Below, in pieces: positions 7,444 through 9,080 of a stretch of DNA of 9,080 nucleotides (position 1 is the stretch's first letter; each line of letters begins with the position of its first letter). The notes under the pieces are model-generated. The model was not told the origin of the DNA and did not search any database. It worked only from the letters and a program-made list of their open reading frames with translations. Both the position numbers and the translations under genes were made by a program. The stretch is from positions 1-9,080 of the forward strand of contig CAZWEZ010000126.1 of assembly GCA_964632795.1 (NCBI GenBank). The letters run 5' to 3'. The stretch is from CAZWEZ01 sp964632795. Lineage in GTDB: Bacteria > Pseudomonadota > Alphaproteobacteria > Rhodospirillales > 2-02-FULL-58-16.

Positions 7444-7471
7444 GGATTGATCGCGTGAGCGCGATCAATCC
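7444..7471. terminator. Perfect 12-bp hairpin between convergent genes, probable bidirectional terminator
   Basis: GGATTGATCGCG, loop TGAG, then CGCGATCAATCC: a perfect 12-bp stem with a 4-nt loop. It lies 10 nt after the cytochrome c stop and 38 nt after the solute-binding protein stop on the other strand. No long U-tract follows on either strand, so a role as an mRNA 3' stabiliser or as part of a dispersed repeat (the block begins AGAGCATTTC) is also possible. Confidence 0.65.
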
Positions 7472-7508
7472 GCGTTCAAACGCCACGCAGGCTTACGCCC
7501 GATACGCC

Positions 7509-8684
7509 CTAGGCGGCGACGAACATGTCGCGGTATTCGTCGCGCAGGGCGGCGTACCAGACCGGCTCGGGCGGCCACCACCACAGCCGTTCCAGAGCGT
7601 CCCCGGGATAGGCGTCCTGGAAGTTCTGCCTGGCCTGCTCGCTGAGATGTTCCCCGGCGCCGATGGCGACCGTGTTGTAGCCGGTCCTGTTGGCCAGCAG
7701 GGCGCTGACCTCGGGCCGGTAGACGTAGTCCAGGAACGCGTAGATCTGGTCGATGTTGGTGGCCCCGACGGGGATCGCCAGGCCGTCCAGCCAGGCCAGG
7801 GCGCCTTCCCGGGGCGCCATGTAGGTTATCGGCTGGCCCTGGTTCCTGAGCGCCAACGGCGGGCCGTTCCAGGTCTGGCCGAGGACCACGCCGTTCTGCA
7901 TGAAGCCCCTGGCCTGGGTCTCGGCGTCGTTCCAGAACAGCTTCAGCCACGGCTTGTGATCGACCGCGAACCTGGTCACCTCGCCCCAGATGCGGCGCAT
8001 GTTCTCCTCGTCCTTGTAGGCGTCGCGCATGCGGTTTGAGGGCAGTTCGCCGAGGCGGTCGAGATAGAGCCCCATGGTCAGCATCAGCGAGTGGTCCCGG
8101 CCCATCACCTTGCCCTTCATCTCGGGAAGGTAGAGGTCGCCATAGGACAGCTCGCCATAGTCCCGCGACCATTTGTCGGTCCGCCAGGCCAGGGCCTCGG
8201 TGCCCCAGAAAAACGGCAGGTGGTACAGCTTGCCGTCCCACGTCCATTCGGCCTCCGACTGTTTCAGCATGACCTGGAGGATTTTGGCCGTCGGCACCCG
8301 GTTCATGTCCCACGGCCGCAACAGCCCGAGGGGCTTCCACTGCAGGGCGCGCATGGAAGTCGGGGCGACGATGTCGAAGCCGCGCCCCCTGGTCGCCCTG
8401 GTCTTGTTGAGCAGTTCCTCGTTGGAGCCGTACGGCGTGTGCTTGAGCTTGATGCCGGTGGTCTTCTCGAAGCCGGCGACGAATTCCTCGGGGAAATAAT
8501 CGGACCACATCAGAATCCTGATCTCGCCCGAGGACGACAGCGCGTGGTTGACGATCCACGGTCCCATCGCAGCCACGACACCGGCGCTCACGGCCCCCTT
8601 CAAGACCGCGCGGCGTCCCGGCGCCCCGGCCCCGCGTCGTCCCGGCGGGGTCGAAGACGGGGATTCTGTGTTCCTTGTCTTCAC
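7509..8684 (-). CDS. Tat-exported PotD-like ABC transporter solute-binding protein
   Basis: This is a periplasmic binding protein of the spermidine/putrescine (PotD/PotF) group. From the GTG it has 391 residues; the leader before the mature domain is long. A twin-arginine motif RRAVLKG (24-30) with a hydrophobic AVSAGVVAAMG suggests Tat export. The mature part opens IRILMWSDYFPEEF (56-68), aligning with the PotD entry strand, and keeps WGTEA (160-164), TWNG (271-274), AWLDGLAIP (297-305) and TGYNT (334-338), which include the aromatic and Asp ligand positions of PotD. The position of the PotD Glu in its TDDAREVF segment appears to be non-acidic here (RDHSLML, 196-202), so the ligand may not be a polyamine. 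No permease or ATPase gene is in the window. The start is uncertain: the frame opens at TTG 8714, but GTG 8684 has GGAAG nine bases upstream and was preferred. Confidence 0.85.
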   Translation of the reverse strand: MKTRNTESPSSTPPGRRGAGAPGRRAVLKGAVSAGVVAAMGPWIVNHALSSSGEIRILMWSDYFPEEFVAGFEKTTGIKLKHTPYGSNEELLNKTRATRGRGFDIVAPTSMRALQWKPLGLLRPWDMNRVPTAKILQVMLKQSEAEWTWDGKLYHLPFFWGTEALAWRTDKWSRDYGELSYGDLYLPEMKGKVMGRDHSLMLTMGLYLDRLGELPSNRMRDAYKDEENMRRIWGEVTRFAVDHKPWLKLFWNDAETQARGFMQNGVVLGQTWNGPPLALRNQGQPITYMAPREGALAWLDGLAIPVGATNIDQIYAFLDYVYRPEVSALLANRTGYNTVAIGAGEHLSEQARQNFQDAYPGDALERLWWWPPEPVWYAALRDEYRDMFVAA

Positions 8685-8771
8685 GGCAGGCCGCTTCCAG
8701 GAATCTCCCGCCAATGGTCACAAATCGGGGCCCGGAAGACAAGCCCCAATTGGCCGTGAACCCCTTGACGG

Positions 8772-8995
8772 CTACGATTTTTCGGCCGTTTCGCGCTGGA
8801 CGAAGACGCTCAACAGGGCAAGCGCGCCCGAAACCACCATCGCCAGCAGCGACACCGCGTTGAGAACCGGTGTCGAGCCCTCGCGCAGGCGGTCGAACAT
8901 GGCGAGGTCAGCGGGGCCTCGGAGCCGACCGGCATCAGGGTGGTGTTGAAGTTCTCGAATTCCAGAACCGCCCGGTAGGCGTCTTCGATGGCCAT
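8772..8995 (-). pseudogene. Small single-span membrane protein, frameshifted
   Basis: The reading frame starts at an ATG (8995) preceded by a purine-rich site. It encodes MAIEDAYRAVLEFENFNTTL and then MPVGSEAP, but then runs into unlikely Cys/Arg-rich sequence. The frame carrying ADLAMFDRLREG and a good hydrophobic helix continues to a TAG at 8772. Adding one base in the GGGG run at 8913-8916 joins the two into a 74-residue protein. That protein has an acidic soluble N-terminus, one membrane span at about 44-66 (VLNAVSLLAMVV...LLSVFV) and a short charged tail, QRETAEKS. I do not recognise the family. It lies 87 nt upstream of the PotD-like gene on the same strand and may share its transcript. 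It could be a true mutation or a homopolymer sequencing error. Confidence 0.6.
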
Positions 8996-9004
8996 GTGAT
9001 AATT

Positions 9005-9014
9005 CTTCTCTTCC
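9005..9014 (-). promoter_or_regulatory. Ribosome binding site of the small membrane protein gene
   Basis: GGAAGAGAAG on the minus strand ends 9 nt before the ATG at 8995. It supports that ATG as a real start, even though the gene is frameshifted downstream. Confidence 0.5.
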
Positions 9015-9026
9015 GCCGTCAGTCCC

Positions 9027-9061
9027 TAATACCAAGGAGCACTGATAATGACCCATAGAGA
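9027..9061 (+). repeat. 35-bp edge repeat, copy 2
   Basis: TAATACCAAGGAGCAC followed by the core TGATAATGACCCATAGAGA matches the minus strand of 23-57 at 30 of 35 positions. The differences cluster in the first half, and the last 18 or so bases are identical. This copy has lost the neat hairpin of copy 1. It lies 12 bp upstream of the ribosome site of the small membrane protein gene, so the promoter of that gene, if local, must overlap or lie beyond the repeat. Confidence 0.7.
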
Positions 9062-9080
9062 CGGCTTTCCAAGGCTTTCG

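Noticed and set aside
23..9061. Composite transposon or genomic island bounded by the 35-bp repeats
   Set aside because: There is no transposase, integrase or target duplication, and base composition and codon use look uniform. A dispersed repeat explains the match better, so it is kept only as a question.
1..9080. CRISPR array, tRNA, rRNA or riboswitch
   Set aside because: No spaced direct repeats, no cloverleaf ending in CCA, and no recognisable conserved RNA motif were seen on reading both strands.

Overview
The window reads as chromosomal DNA of a GC-rich alphaproteobacterium, most likely of the Rhodospirillales type. This is inferred from codon use, the hopanoid gene set and the class I cytochrome c, not from a marker gene. 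Its core is a hopanoid biosynthesis operon on the minus strand. In transcription order it holds an MlaC/HpnM-type periplasmic protein (6867-6229), hpnC (6204-5353), hpnB (5351-4194), hpnD (4186-3317), hpnE (3317-2079) and squalene-hopene cyclase shc/hpnF (about 2014-59). The intergenic gaps run from a 1-nt overlap to about 64 nt, so co-transcription and translational coupling are likely.

Together HpnD, HpnC and HpnE convert two farnesyl diphosphates to squalene through presqualene diphosphate and hydroxysqualene. Shc then cyclises squalene to hopene/hopanol. HpnB is a membrane glycosyltransferase-2 protein and the MlaC-like protein is a candidate lipid carrier; both fit modification or transport of the product, but neither exact role can be read from the sequence. 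No hpnG/hpnH side-chain genes and no hpnN transporter lie in the window, and the operon appears to end at the left edge.

A 189-bp divergent intergenic region separates the operon from a plus-strand gene for a small secreted class I cytochrome c (7057-7434). That gene converges, across a strong perfect 12-bp hairpin (7444-7471), on a minus-strand gene for a Tat-type PotD-like solute-binding protein (7509-8684). Upstream of it lies a small membrane-protein gene (8772-8995) that appears broken by a single missing base in a short G/C run.

Both edges of the window carry the same 35-bp sequence (30/35 identical) in opposite orientation, at 23-57 and 9027-9061. This is probably a dispersed intergenic repeat of the genome; no transposase is present. 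I do not see a new biological system here. The observations most worth checking are the inverted edge repeat, the frameshifted small gene, the orphan PotD-like protein with an apparently altered ligand site, and the operon order with an MlaC-like gene in front.
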